DNA of 21,541 nucleotides from Candidatus Calescibacterium sp. GTDB lineage: Bacteria > Calescibacteriota > Calescibacteriia > Calescibacteriales > Calescibacteriaceae. A model generated the notes under the pieces. The model had not been told where the DNA came from and searched no databases. It worked only from the letters and a program-made list of their open reading frames with translations. Positions 1-7,127 of the stretch are shown here, in pieces. The stretch is from contig JANXBU010000022.1 of the NCBI GenBank assembly GCA_025060505.1, positions 1 to 21,541 on the forward strand. The letters run 5' to 3'. Made by a program: the position numbers and the translations under genes. Numbering within the stretch: position 1 is the first letter of the stretch; the number at the start of each line of letters is the position of its first letter.

Positions 1-359
1 CCATATTTCACAAAGCTTATATTATCTCCTTCATCTATAAAGTTGTTTATCTTCACACCATAGGTAAAGACTATTTGCGTTATCCTGTCTTCTGGGAACT
101 TTGATTTCAGATCTGTCCAGTATCCGAGCATTCTGACTGCAAAGTTCTTCTCATAATATAACTGGAATTCAGCCTGCACAATTATGCTTATTCCAGAGTT
201 CAGCCAGCACCTGTAAGCTACATCTACTATTTTTTCTTTCACAGTCGGGAGTTCAACATTTATAGCTTCCAATTTACTAACATCCAATCCTGCGAATTTT
301 AGCAGTTCTTTCTCTGCTCCTAATATCAGCTCCTTCAAAGAAACATCATATTTCTTCAT
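1..359 (-). CDS. Rpn-family PD-(D/E)XK nuclease / putative transposase, partial (C-terminus beyond window)
   Basis: This is a 119-residue N-terminal part read on the minus strand and cut by the left edge. It starts MKKYDVSLKELI, the usual opening of Rpn/PD-(D/E)XK recombination-promoting nucleases. An active-site pattern follows: Asp46 in IVDVAYR, then Glu64 and Gln66 in IIVQAEFQ, with the family's RMLGYWTDL helix near 76-84. Known members are often encoded by multicopy mobile-like genes and stimulate RecA-independent recombination. I chose the ATG at 357-359 because the family homology begins there. No SD is visible. The same frame stays open for 45 more codons upstream, to a TAG at 495-497, with no ATG. 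The family call is by motif recognition only, and the C-terminal half is not visible. Confidence 0.65.
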   Translation of the reverse strand, partial: MKKYDVSLKELILGAEKELLKFAGLDVSKLEAINVELPTVKEKIVDVAYRCWLNSGISIIVQAEFQLYYEKNFAVRMLGYWTDLKSKFPEDRITQIVFTYGVKINNFIDEGDNISFVKY

Positions 360-719
360 CACAGTCAATTTTAAATACTTTGGTAAAAAGTTTTGTCCTT
401 CTTTTGGATATCCAGGAGACCAGAAAATTCTTGGTGTTTTGGTTATGTGAATTACCTTTTTTCCAGAGTTCGCTAGCTTCTCGTAGTTGATAATCTAACC
501 TTAACTGATAATACTCTAAAAGGTGGATTTTTGGTATTTATAACGATTGGGTGTGTATCCATTATGTTCATACATTATAGTTGCTGTGGGAAATTTGGTT
601 TTTACTCAAATTTCTATATGTTACATTGATACTTAAAAATAATCAAAATCGTTCATTTTTTAGCTCTTTCTATAACAAGATATTAAAATAAAATAGTAGA
701 TCTAAATGAGAATAAAAAA
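360..719. other. Gene-poor gap with an open minus-strand frame and AT-rich DNA
   Basis: No complete gene is supported here. From 494 to 360 the minus-strand frame is a start-less continuation of the Rpn-like gene. Its translation looks protein-like (for example VIHITKTPRIFWSPGYPKEG) but I could not assign it. From about 498 to 719 the DNA is AT-rich and should carry the promoter of the large secreted protein. I found no -35/-10 pair good enough to annotate and no convincing hairpin. Confidence 0.5.
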
Positions 720-3700
720 ATGAGCTTGGATACTAAAAAAGTTATTTTATCGTTCTTTGTACTATTTATTTTTGTTACCTTTTCTGTATCATATTCTGTT
801 GATAATCTTGATTCACGGATTTCTGAGAAGAGGAGTGTGATAAGTTGTGGTAAGAAGTATGGAGGCGGAGGGGGAGGTGAAAGCGGAGATGTGGGGGGTG
901 GGGGAGGAGGAAGTGTAGTTGATCAGGGATATGTTCTTTTGAGAATAAGAAATTCAAATAGTCTTTCTCCTGTTGAGGGTGTTCAGGTTTATGTAAATGG
1001 AACGGCTACTGCCTTATCATCTGAGGAAGGAACAGTTTATTTTTCCGTTCCGCCGGGGGACTACAATATAAGACTTGTTAAACAATCTTATGCTCCATAT
1101 ACATTCAAAATAAAGGTATCAAAAGATGAAATTTCCGCTTTTGATGTGAATCTTTCTCCGTATCGTTTTTCCGCATCTTTCAATGCGTTGACTGGAGGAG
1201 AGGTGAAGGATGTAAATACTGGTCTGAAAATAGTATTTCAGGGAGGAGGTTTGAAAAGAAAGTCAGATGGAGCAATTCACACAGGTAATGCGTCAATATA
1301 TATATCTTATCTTGATCCACAGGTAAGCTCACAGCTCTTTGCGTTCCCCGGAAACTTTGTTGGAGTTCAGAATGGTGAAAAAGTTCTTCTTGAAACATTT
1401 GGACCAATTGAGGCGAGAATTGTTTCCGAATCCGGGCAGGAGCTTGATCTTCCATCAGGTGTCACAGCATATATAGAATTTCCTGTTCCAGATTCTTTAA
1501 GGGGTGTGGTTCCGGCATCTGTTCCACTCTGGTCTTTCAACGAGAATACTGGTGAATGGATGTATGAAGGAGTTTTGGTCAAAAGGCTCAATGAAGACGG
1601 AAAAGAAGTTCTCAGCGGATACGTTTCTCATTTCTCTTGGTGGAATCCAGATATTCCGTCTGAAACAACATGCGTGCAGGGAGTTATAAAAGATGAGAAA
1701 GGAAATCCAATAGCTGGTGCTCAGGTTTGGTCGGAGGGTGTGGATTATACAGGGGCAGATTTCACCGGAGCTTCAAGAAAAACTGGTGCAGATGGTAAAT
1801 TTTTTGTCTTTATAAGAAAGGGCTCAAAAGCAAAAATTGTGGCGAACGTAAATGGTGTAAGAAGAGAACTTAGAGTAGTTCAAACAGCCAATACCTATCC
1901 TTCCTACTATCTGAAAGATTGGATGCAAAATCCTTCGTCTGCCTGGAACGTGTGTCCTTCGGAGGGAGACTTTGTTATAAGAAATATAAAAATAATTCTG
2001 AGATGGGGTAATAAGAGGTGTGATCTTGATTTACATATAACCGGACCAACTTCAAGTGGAAGATTTCACGTTGCCACGAAATTGTGGGGTAGAGTGAATT
2101 CTAATCCATACGCAGAAATAGAGGGAGATGATTATCCAGAGATGGCTTATATTGATGCATCTTTGCCTGGAGTATATAGAGTTTCTGTTTTTGCTAATAA
2201 TCCAAATAACACCTGTTGTGGTAGACTTCTGAAGGATTCAGGAGCTCTGATACAGGTTTGGCATCGTGGGAGAGTTGTATTTACAGCAAGTCCACCTCCG
2301 CATGCAAGTGGTGATCTGTGGAAGGCAATAGACATTACCGTTAGTGCAGATGGAAATATCTCAATAACTGAAATAAGACAAATCGTAGATGGGGATTATT
2401 GCGCTCCGTATCATCCAAATCCTTCGGATGAAAGACCTTGTCCAACAAACGGTAATCCATCTGTGATTTTTTCTGTTCCATCTGAGGTTGACGGAGCTTC
2501 TACAGTTTATATCCCATACTATGCTTCAGATCCTGATGGAGATAACATCAAAATCAGGGTTTTTCAAGATGATCAGCAGTGTGGAGGAGGTGGCGGAGGC
2601 CAGTGCTCAGATTATAAATACTGTGAAGATGATCACGGAGATTTCGTTCAGGGCAACGGCTACATCAAGTGGAGTGTTCCTGATGTAAAAAGTTCAAAAA
2701 CAACCAAACTCATATTCAGGGTAGAAGACGGTAGAGGAGGAGTCGCGACATACTCTTATGCGGTTACTATTAAAGTTCCAACAATATATAAGATTTGGGA
2801 AAACACTACTCAGATTGCTGGTTCTGTTTTTTGGGATAGTGAAATTTTGGCTTCAACTGAGACAATCTATGCGATAGCTGACCAGTGGTGGGCTGACCCG
2901 GTTATACGAATATCAAAAGATGGTAGTATCACAAACCAGAGAAATTTCGCTCGTGTCTTTGATATAGCGGTCACCTCTGATGGAGTTTACGTTGCATATG
3001 ATCTTGGTGGGGGGATTTTCGGACTCGGAAAATATTCTCTTGACCTTGCAACTGCTGTGTGGGAGGTTGCTCTCACAACTAACGGAAGACATTTTGCTAA
3101 AATACATCCTACATCAGACGGGCTTTATGTTATCTTCTCAACAACGTCAAACTATATCATAAGAAAATATTCAGGTTCTGGGACTATTGTTTGGGAAACA
3201 ACATCTGCAAGAGCAGGAAGTGTTTCAAGATGTCATGATAGATGTATGAAAATTAATCCTGTGAATGGAGATATATATGTTAGTATTTTCGAAGATTTCA
3301 CATCTGGTTCAGACCAGCAGAGGATATTGAGGATTTCAAGCTCCGGCAGTATTCTTTCAACTAAGTTTTTCTATGATTGGTCTCCCGTTGTTGTTTTACC
3401 ATATGGAAATTCGGTATATGTCGTTCGTCTCTGGCTGCTTCTTGAAAGATATGATGCTAATCTGAATAATCTTGCAAGTTCTGTCAATATCTGGTCTTAT
3501 CCACAACTTGAAGATTTTTGGATCTCTGAGCTTTTCGTTCAGGGTGGCTATCTTTACGGTGTTGGTGGAAAATCATTCTATAATGAAAACTTAGAGTTCG
3601 TCAGAGAATCCATGACCGTTACAAAGTTTGATATGAACCTAAATCTTGTTTATGGTAAGGTTTTGGGTATATCTACTGTTGCTGACTCTGAGAGATTATT

Positions 3701-3797
3701 CAGTGCTGTTATATCTGGAAACTACCTTTATGTAGTTGGTGGATATCAGGTTTCTAACATATTCTATCCACTTGTTGCAAAATATAAGATTCCATAG
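720..3797 (+). CDS. Large secreted multidomain protein with carboxypeptidase-regulatory-like, CILP-like, DUF2135-like and beta-propeller-like regions
   Basis: This 1025-residue protein begins with a Sec-type signal peptide (hydrophobic core FFVLFIFVTFSV, no lipobox). Two hexaglycine runs follow (about 47-64). Next is a carboxypeptidase-regulatory-like beta-sandwich (about 71-147: GVQVYVNGT, PPGDYNIRLVK). Residues 150-311 resemble the region after such domains in CILP-like proteins, ending SHFSWWNP. A second regulatory-like domain (about 317-388: QGVIKDEKGNPIAGAQV) is followed by a YfaP/DUF2135-like domain (about 423-550: LRWGNKRCDLDLHITGP). An Ig/cadherin-like domain (about 580-690: ASDPDGDNIKIRV) contains a third hexaglycine run between cysteines. 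The last about 330 residues have repeated short beta segments (IYAIAD, GVYVAYD, GLYVIFS, LYVVGG), suggesting a beta-propeller. It is probably a cell-surface or secreted adhesion or sensing protein; no catalytic motif is visible. The ATG at 720 fits the signal peptide. The gene converges on rimP. Confidence 0.75.
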   Translation: MSLDTKKVILSFFVLFIFVTFSVSYSVDNLDSRISEKRSVISCGKKYGGGGGGESGDVGGGGGGSVVDQGYVLLRIRNSNSLSPVEGVQVYVNGTATALSSEEGTVYFSVPPGDYNIRLVKQSYAPYTFKIKVSKDEISAFDVNLSPYRFSASFNALTGGEVKDVNTGLKIVFQGGGLKRKSDGAIHTGNASIYISYLDPQVSSQLFAFPGNFVGVQNGEKVLLETFGPIEARIVSESGQELDLPSGVTAYIEFPVPDSLRGVVPASVPLWSFNENTGEWMYEGVLVKRLNEDGKEVLSGYVSHFSWWNPDIPSETTCVQGVIKDEKGNPIAGAQVWSEGVDYTGADFTGASRKTGADGKFFVFIRKGSKAKIVANVNGVRRELRVVQTANTYPSYYLKDWMQNPSSAWNVCPSEGDFVIRNIKIILRWGNKRCDLDLHITGPTSSGRFHVATKLWGRVNSNPYAEIEGDDYPEMAYIDASLPGVYRVSVFANNPNNTCCGRLLKDSGALIQVWHRGRVVFTASPPPHASGDLWKAIDITVSADGNISITEIRQIVDGDYCAPYHPNPSDERPCPTNGNPSVIFSVPSEVDGASTVYIPYYASDPDGDNIKIRVFQDDQQCGGGGGGQCSDYKYCEDDHGDFVQGNGYIKWSVPDVKSSKTTKLIFRVEDGRGGVATYSYAVTIKVPTIYKIWENTTQIAGSVFWDSEILASTETIYAIADQWWADPVIRISKDGSITNQRNFARVFDIAVTSDGVYVAYDLGGGIFGLGKYSLDLATAVWEVALTTNGRHFAKIHPTSDGLYVIFSTTSNYIIRKYSGSGTIVWETTSARAGSVSRCHDRCMKINPVNGDIYVSIFEDFTSGSDQQRILRISSSGSILSTKFFYDWSPVVVLPYGNSVYVVRLWLLLERYDANLNNLASSVNIWSYPQLEDFWISELFVQGGYLYGVGGKSFYNENLEFVRESMTVTKFDMNLNLVYGKVLGISTVADSERLFSAVISGNYLYVVGGYQVSNIFYPLVAKYKIP

Positions 3798-3914
3798 ATT
3801 TCTTCGAAGATTTTTGGGGCTCAATTCTTTACTGTCTTGAACTTATTTTTATATCTTCAGAGAAAAATTTAACTTTACAGAAGAGATTTCAGAATTTTTT
3901 TATACTCAGAATCT

Positions 3915-4391
3915 TTATATAATTGGGCAGAGTTTGACCTTTTTTACCATATCAACAGGAAAGTCAAGAATTTTATTTTCCTTTGTTCCCTGTGTTTTCT
4001 TACCTTTTTTGTTGTTGTGAGGTATGATGTAGATTTTTCCTTCTATCTTTGCCATAAGCTTTCCAGTTATTCTCCGTCCATCTTTCATAAATAGTTCAAC
4101 ATGCATTCCTTTGAATCTTTCAAAGTCGGAATCTTTTTTGAGTTCTCTATCTGCTCCGGGGGAGGATACTTCTATTGTGAATCTTCCTGGTATTTCCTGC
4201 TCAAGATAGTTTTCGATGTTTTTTGATACATACGAACAATCTCCAACAGATATAAAGCGATCTGTTCTATCTATTATGACTTTAACCAGTATTTGATTTC
4301 CGAGGTATTTTATTGAAATTTCCTCCGGTTCGTATCCTAGGTTTCTGACTTTGTTTTCGATAAACTCTGTTATTTTTTTGATGTCTACCAT
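3915..4391 (-). CDS. rimP: Ribosome maturation factor RimP
   Basis: This 158-residue cytoplasmic protein needed for 30S subunit maturation has the usual RimP length. The hallmark EVSSPGADRELKKDSDF (about 85-101) is intact. The N-terminal alpha/beta domain (VKVIIDRTDRFISVGDC) and the SH3-like C-terminal domain (GRRITGKLMAKIEGKIYII) are both present. A Lys-rich loop (HNNKKGKKTQGTKENK) sits in the C-terminal domain. Most bacteria keep rimP directly before nusA and infB. Here it lies 59 nt after cstA, is the last gene of the minus-strand run, and faces a convergent gene, so the usual operon is broken. The ATG is the only sensible start. The sequence just before it (ACAGAAG) is not a good SD. Confidence 0.95.
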   Translation of the reverse strand: MVDIKKITEFIENKVRNLGYEPEEISIKYLGNQILVKVIIDRTDRFISVGDCSYVSKNIENYLEQEIPGRFTIEVSSPGADRELKKDSDFERFKGMHVELFMKDGRRITGKLMAKIEGKIYIIPHNNKKGKKTQGTKENKILDFPVDMVKKVKLCPII

Positions 4392-4450
4392 CTTCTGTTT
4401 TTCTGTGTGTTTTGTTTGTATTTTAATTTAGAATTTCTACTTGTTTTGTT

Positions 4451-6109
4451 TTAAGGTTCAGTTTTTAGTATTTTTTGTTGCTCTTTGGTCTGAAAATATT
4501 TTTTCAGTGAGATCAGAACGACTACAGATGAGGTAATTAGTAGGGTTGCTGAAAGGATTGAAAGTATGTAGTTGGATGACTGAGTGAATTTTTGCAACTG
4601 TATAAATAGTGCAGAAAGTGTTACAGTGAACATAAACAGTGCGGGAAGGAAGAAGTAGAGATTTTTGTATTTATTTGTTTTAGCCCATATCGATGCTGTT
4701 ATAAGTGCGAATCCTGCAAGAAGCTGGTTTGAGGTTCCAAAAAGTTGCCACAGAACAATCGCTCCGCCTGTATTTATAAGTAAGTAAGCAAATATCACGA
4801 CCACTGCTGAAGCTACAATACCAAATGATATAGTCTCATCTTTTTGTGTGTATCTTACATTTTGTAGATTGTTTCCTTCTTTTTCAGATGGATATATAAT
4901 TTCTCCAAGCAGGTATCTTCCTATTCTTGCGGCTGTGTCAAGTGAGGTTAAAGCGAAAGCTGATAGGGCAATTACTGAGAAATTTTTAATAAATTCTTGA
5001 GGAACTCCAACAGATATTTGTGATATTCCATATGAGAAAGCATCTATCACTTTATCTCCCTTTTCTCCTATCATTTCTGTGTAAATTGAGAAGGAGAATA
5101 TAGCCATAGATGTTAGAGATATAACTCCAAGCAAGGACTCAAACAACATAGCTCCATAACCAATGGGTCTTGCGTGACACTCTGATGATATTTGCTTAGA
5201 TGTTGTTCCAGATGAAACAAGTGAATGAAATCCAGATACTGCTCCACATGCTACGGTCACAAAAAGGAACGGAAATATGTGAGATATAACTTCGATAAAA
5301 CTCATACCTTCTGGGATAGCATACATTTTTATTTCTGGTTTCTTTATGATTATTCCTGTTGTTCCTATTACAAGGAATGAGAAAAGCAGAAAGAAGTTTA
5401 TGTAATCTCTTGGTTGTAGTACTAACCAAACAGGTAGCCAAGATGCTAAGAACGAATATGAAAGAAGTATGTAGATCCAGCTATCTTGCGGTATGTTCAG
5501 TGGGAACTTGAAACCTAAGAATAGTGAAACAGAAAGAAAAACTATCGCTAAAATTAAAGATATAAATTGAGAGAGGTTGAGTTTTCTTACCAGTAATCCG
5601 AGAATAGGGGAGAAAATTGTTATAAACACAGAGGTTGAAGCAGCAACAGGATTTGTAGAAAAAGATGTAGAAACTATTCTTGTAAAAACAGCTATTACAA
5701 GTACAACAGTCAGAAATGTGAAGATCAAATAAATTTTTCCGGCAATTTTACTCACATAGTTGCTCATTATGTTTCCGATAGTTTTTCCTCCGTTTCTCAC
5801 CGAAATCATAAGAGATGCGAAATCATGAACTGCTCCAATTATAACAACTCCAACCACAAGCCAGATGAAAGTAGGTAACCATCCGAATTTCAGAGCTAAT
5901 ATTGGACCAACTATTGGACCAACTCCGGCTATTGATGAAAAATGATGACCGAAGAGTATTACCGGCTTTGTTGGAACGAAATCAATTTTGTTATATTTTT
6001 CTATTGCTGGAGTTGGTCTCACACAATCAACATTTAGGTTCTTTTCAATGTATCTTGACCATATTATGTATCCTAGAGAAAATATCCCAAGAGCTATGAT
6101 CAAGTGCAT
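4451..6109 (-). CDS. cstA: CstA-family carbon starvation / pyruvate transporter
   Basis: This 552-residue inner-membrane protein has about 13-14 hydrophobic segments. Family signatures are near intact: DFVPTKPVILFGHHFSSIAG (about 43-62), VGPILALKFG, AVHDFASLM, ACGAVSGFHSLVSSGTTSKQ, ARPIGYGAMLFE and AFALTSLDTAARIGRYLLGE. E. coli CstA and BtsT import pyruvate and were earlier linked to peptide uptake. The protein is shorter than the roughly 700-residue enterobacterial form, as is common outside enterics. The ATG at 6107-6109 lacks an SD, but a -10-like box lies 5-8 nt upstream, suggesting a leaderless transcript. Two 12-bp palindromes about 95-125 bp upstream are candidate operators. The same-strand gene upstream (hydrolase) is 135 nt away, so an independent promoter is likely. 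Family identity is secure; the substrate is inferred. Confidence 0.93.
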   Translation of the reverse strand: MHLIIALGIFSLGYIIWSRYIEKNLNVDCVRPTPAIEKYNKIDFVPTKPVILFGHHFSSIAGVGPIVGPILALKFGWLPTFIWLVVGVVIIGAVHDFASLMISVRNGGKTIGNIMSNYVSKIAGKIYLIFTFLTVVLVIAVFTRIVSTSFSTNPVAASTSVFITIFSPILGLLVRKLNLSQFISLILAIVFLSVSLFLGFKFPLNIPQDSWIYILLSYSFLASWLPVWLVLQPRDYINFFLLFSFLVIGTTGIIIKKPEIKMYAIPEGMSFIEVISHIFPFLFVTVACGAVSGFHSLVSSGTTSKQISSECHARPIGYGAMLFESLLGVISLTSMAIFSFSIYTEMIGEKGDKVIDAFSYGISQISVGVPQEFIKNFSVIALSAFALTSLDTAARIGRYLLGEIIYPSEKEGNNLQNVRYTQKDETISFGIVASAVVVIFAYLLINTGGAIVLWQLFGTSNQLLAGFALITASIWAKTNKYKNLYFFLPALFMFTVTLSALFIQLQKFTQSSNYILSILSATLLITSSVVVLISLKKYFQTKEQQKILKTEP

Positions 6110-6114
6110 AATTA

Positions 6115-6123
6115 TTTATAATG
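6115..6123 (-). promoter_or_regulatory. Candidate -10 box of cstA, leaderless spacing
   Basis: Read on the minus strand, the sequence before the cstA ATG is CATTATAAATAATTATG. Either CATTAT (8 nt before the ATG) or TATAAA (5 nt before it) could be the -10 hexamer, which places the transcription start at or next to the ATG. No clear -35 is seen. The layout matches the start of the lipoprotein gene at 9155. Confidence 0.4.
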
Positions 6124-6201
6124 CTATCTTGTATTATTGCGTATTGAAATAACAAAAAATAAAATTGAAATGACAGAAGATAATATAAATAAAAATCTAA
6201 G

Positions 6202-6234
6202 GAACTAATTAGTTTAAAAGAACTGATCAGTTTA
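6202..6234. repeat. Two tandem 12-bp perfect palindromes (operator-like)
   Basis: AACTAATTAGTT (6203-6214) and AACTGATCAGTT (6221-6232) are each perfect palindromes. Both sit in the shared 15-nt context GAACTRATYAGTTTA, differing at two positions that change symmetrically. Their centres are 18 bp apart. They lie just after the hydrolase stop codon and about 95 bp upstream of the cstA start. As RNA each would form only a 4-bp stem, so a pair of binding sites for a dimeric regulator is more likely than a terminator. Confidence 0.6.
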
Positions 6235-6244
6235 GTAGAATGGA

Positions 6245-6967
6245 TTATTTTTTGCCCTTTGATTTTTCTTTTTTAGCTTTTTCAACGAGGTGGGTTTTGA
6301 AAAATCCGAGCATGAGTTTTGTAGCATCTTTTGCATACTCTTTGTGGTAGACTTCTGGTCTTTTTTCGTTCATAAATGCGTGGTGGGCTCCGGGATATAT
6401 TTTTATTTGGAGTTCCTGCCCGTTTCTCCAAACCTTCTTGGCAAGTTCCAGAACGTCGTCGTTGTTTACGAATTCATCTTTTTCAGCGAGTATAAAGAAA
6501 ATTGGGATTTTTATATTTTCAGCTTTTATTGGCGCAAGCTGGGGAAGTCCATAGAAAGGAACGGCGGCATCAACTAGGTCTGGGAAGACAGAAGGAAGGT
6601 ACATTGCAAGTGTTCCACCACAGCAGAATCCGGTGACTCCTATTTTTTTGGGTTCAACTTTTGTTTGGTTCCTGAGGAATGATATTGAGGCTCTGAATAT
6701 GTCTTCTACTTCTTTCAGGCGATTTTGGAACATATCTGTCATAAGTTGACCGGCTTCTTCTGGTGTTGTTGCGACTTTTCCTTTGTAAAAATCTGGTGCA
6801 AATGTTACAAATCCACCTTTTGCGAGCGCGTCAACCGTAGCTTTTATTTGTTCATTCAAACCCCACCATTCATGCAAAATAACTAAAGCTGCTGCTTTTC
6901 TTCCCGGATACGCCATGTATCCTGTAACTTCTATTCCATCGCTTATAAACTTTATTTGCTTTCCCAT
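6245..6967 (-). CDS. Dienelactone hydrolase family protein
   Basis: This 240-residue cytoplasmic alpha/beta hydrolase has the nucleophile elbow GFCCG with Cys115, Glu33 in HEWWG, Asp164 in AEKDEF and His196 in GAHHAF. That is the Cys-Asp-His triad plus the Glu of dienelactone hydrolases. Classical members open lactone rings in chlorocatechol breakdown, but most genomic paralogues have unknown ester or lactone substrates, and no aromatic-degradation genes are nearby. The C-terminus has a Lys-rich tail (KAKKEKSKGKK). The start is firm: a strong SD, GGAGGTGA, lies 6-8 nt before the ATG. This is the only conventional gene in the window with such a site. An A/T-rich leader with two TGAAATAAAAA repeats precedes it. 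Confidence 0.9.
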   Translation of the reverse strand: MGKQIKFISDGIEVTGYMAYPGRKAAALVILHEWWGLNEQIKATVDALAKGGFVTFAPDFYKGKVATTPEEAGQLMTDMFQNRLKEVEDIFRASISFLRNQTKVEPKKIGVTGFCCGGTLAMYLPSVFPDLVDAAVPFYGLPQLAPIKAENIKIPIFFILAEKDEFVNNDDVLELAKKVWRNGQELQIKIYPGAHHAFMNEKRPEVYHKEYAKDATKLMLGFFKTHLVEKAKKEKSKGKK

Positions 6968-6973
6968 TTTAGG

Positions 6974-6981
6974 TCACCTCC
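6974..6981 (-). promoter_or_regulatory. Strong Shine-Dalgarno of the dienelactone hydrolase gene
   Basis: The minus strand reads GGAGGTGACCTAAAATG, matching the anti-SD closely with normal spacing. It stands out because nearly all other starts in the window lack such a site. Confidence 0.8.
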
Positions 6982-7127
6982 TTTTCTTTTATTTTCTTTT
7001 AATACTTGACTCTATTTTTTCATTTTTTTTGATATTTTTATTTCAATGTTTTTATTTCATTACGGGCTTTTACTTGCCGTGTTCATCGTAATTTGTTAGA
7101 TGTATATTGCGTTTGTTATGATTTATT

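Noticed and set aside
549-654. AACGATT and AATCGTT as an inverted repeat upstream of the large secreted protein
   Set aside because: A 7-bp match about 100 nt apart in AT-rich DNA is expected by chance.
859-915. G-quadruplex or regulatory G-tract
   Set aside because: The G-rich DNA is explained by glycine codons in a hexaglycine linker. Only two-tetrad quadruplexes are readily formed, so I kept it as a comment on the gene.
3801-3815. TCTTCGAAGA palindrome followed by T5 as a terminator of the large secreted protein gene
   Set aside because: It folds to only about three base pairs around a tetraloop, too weak to call a rho-independent terminator.
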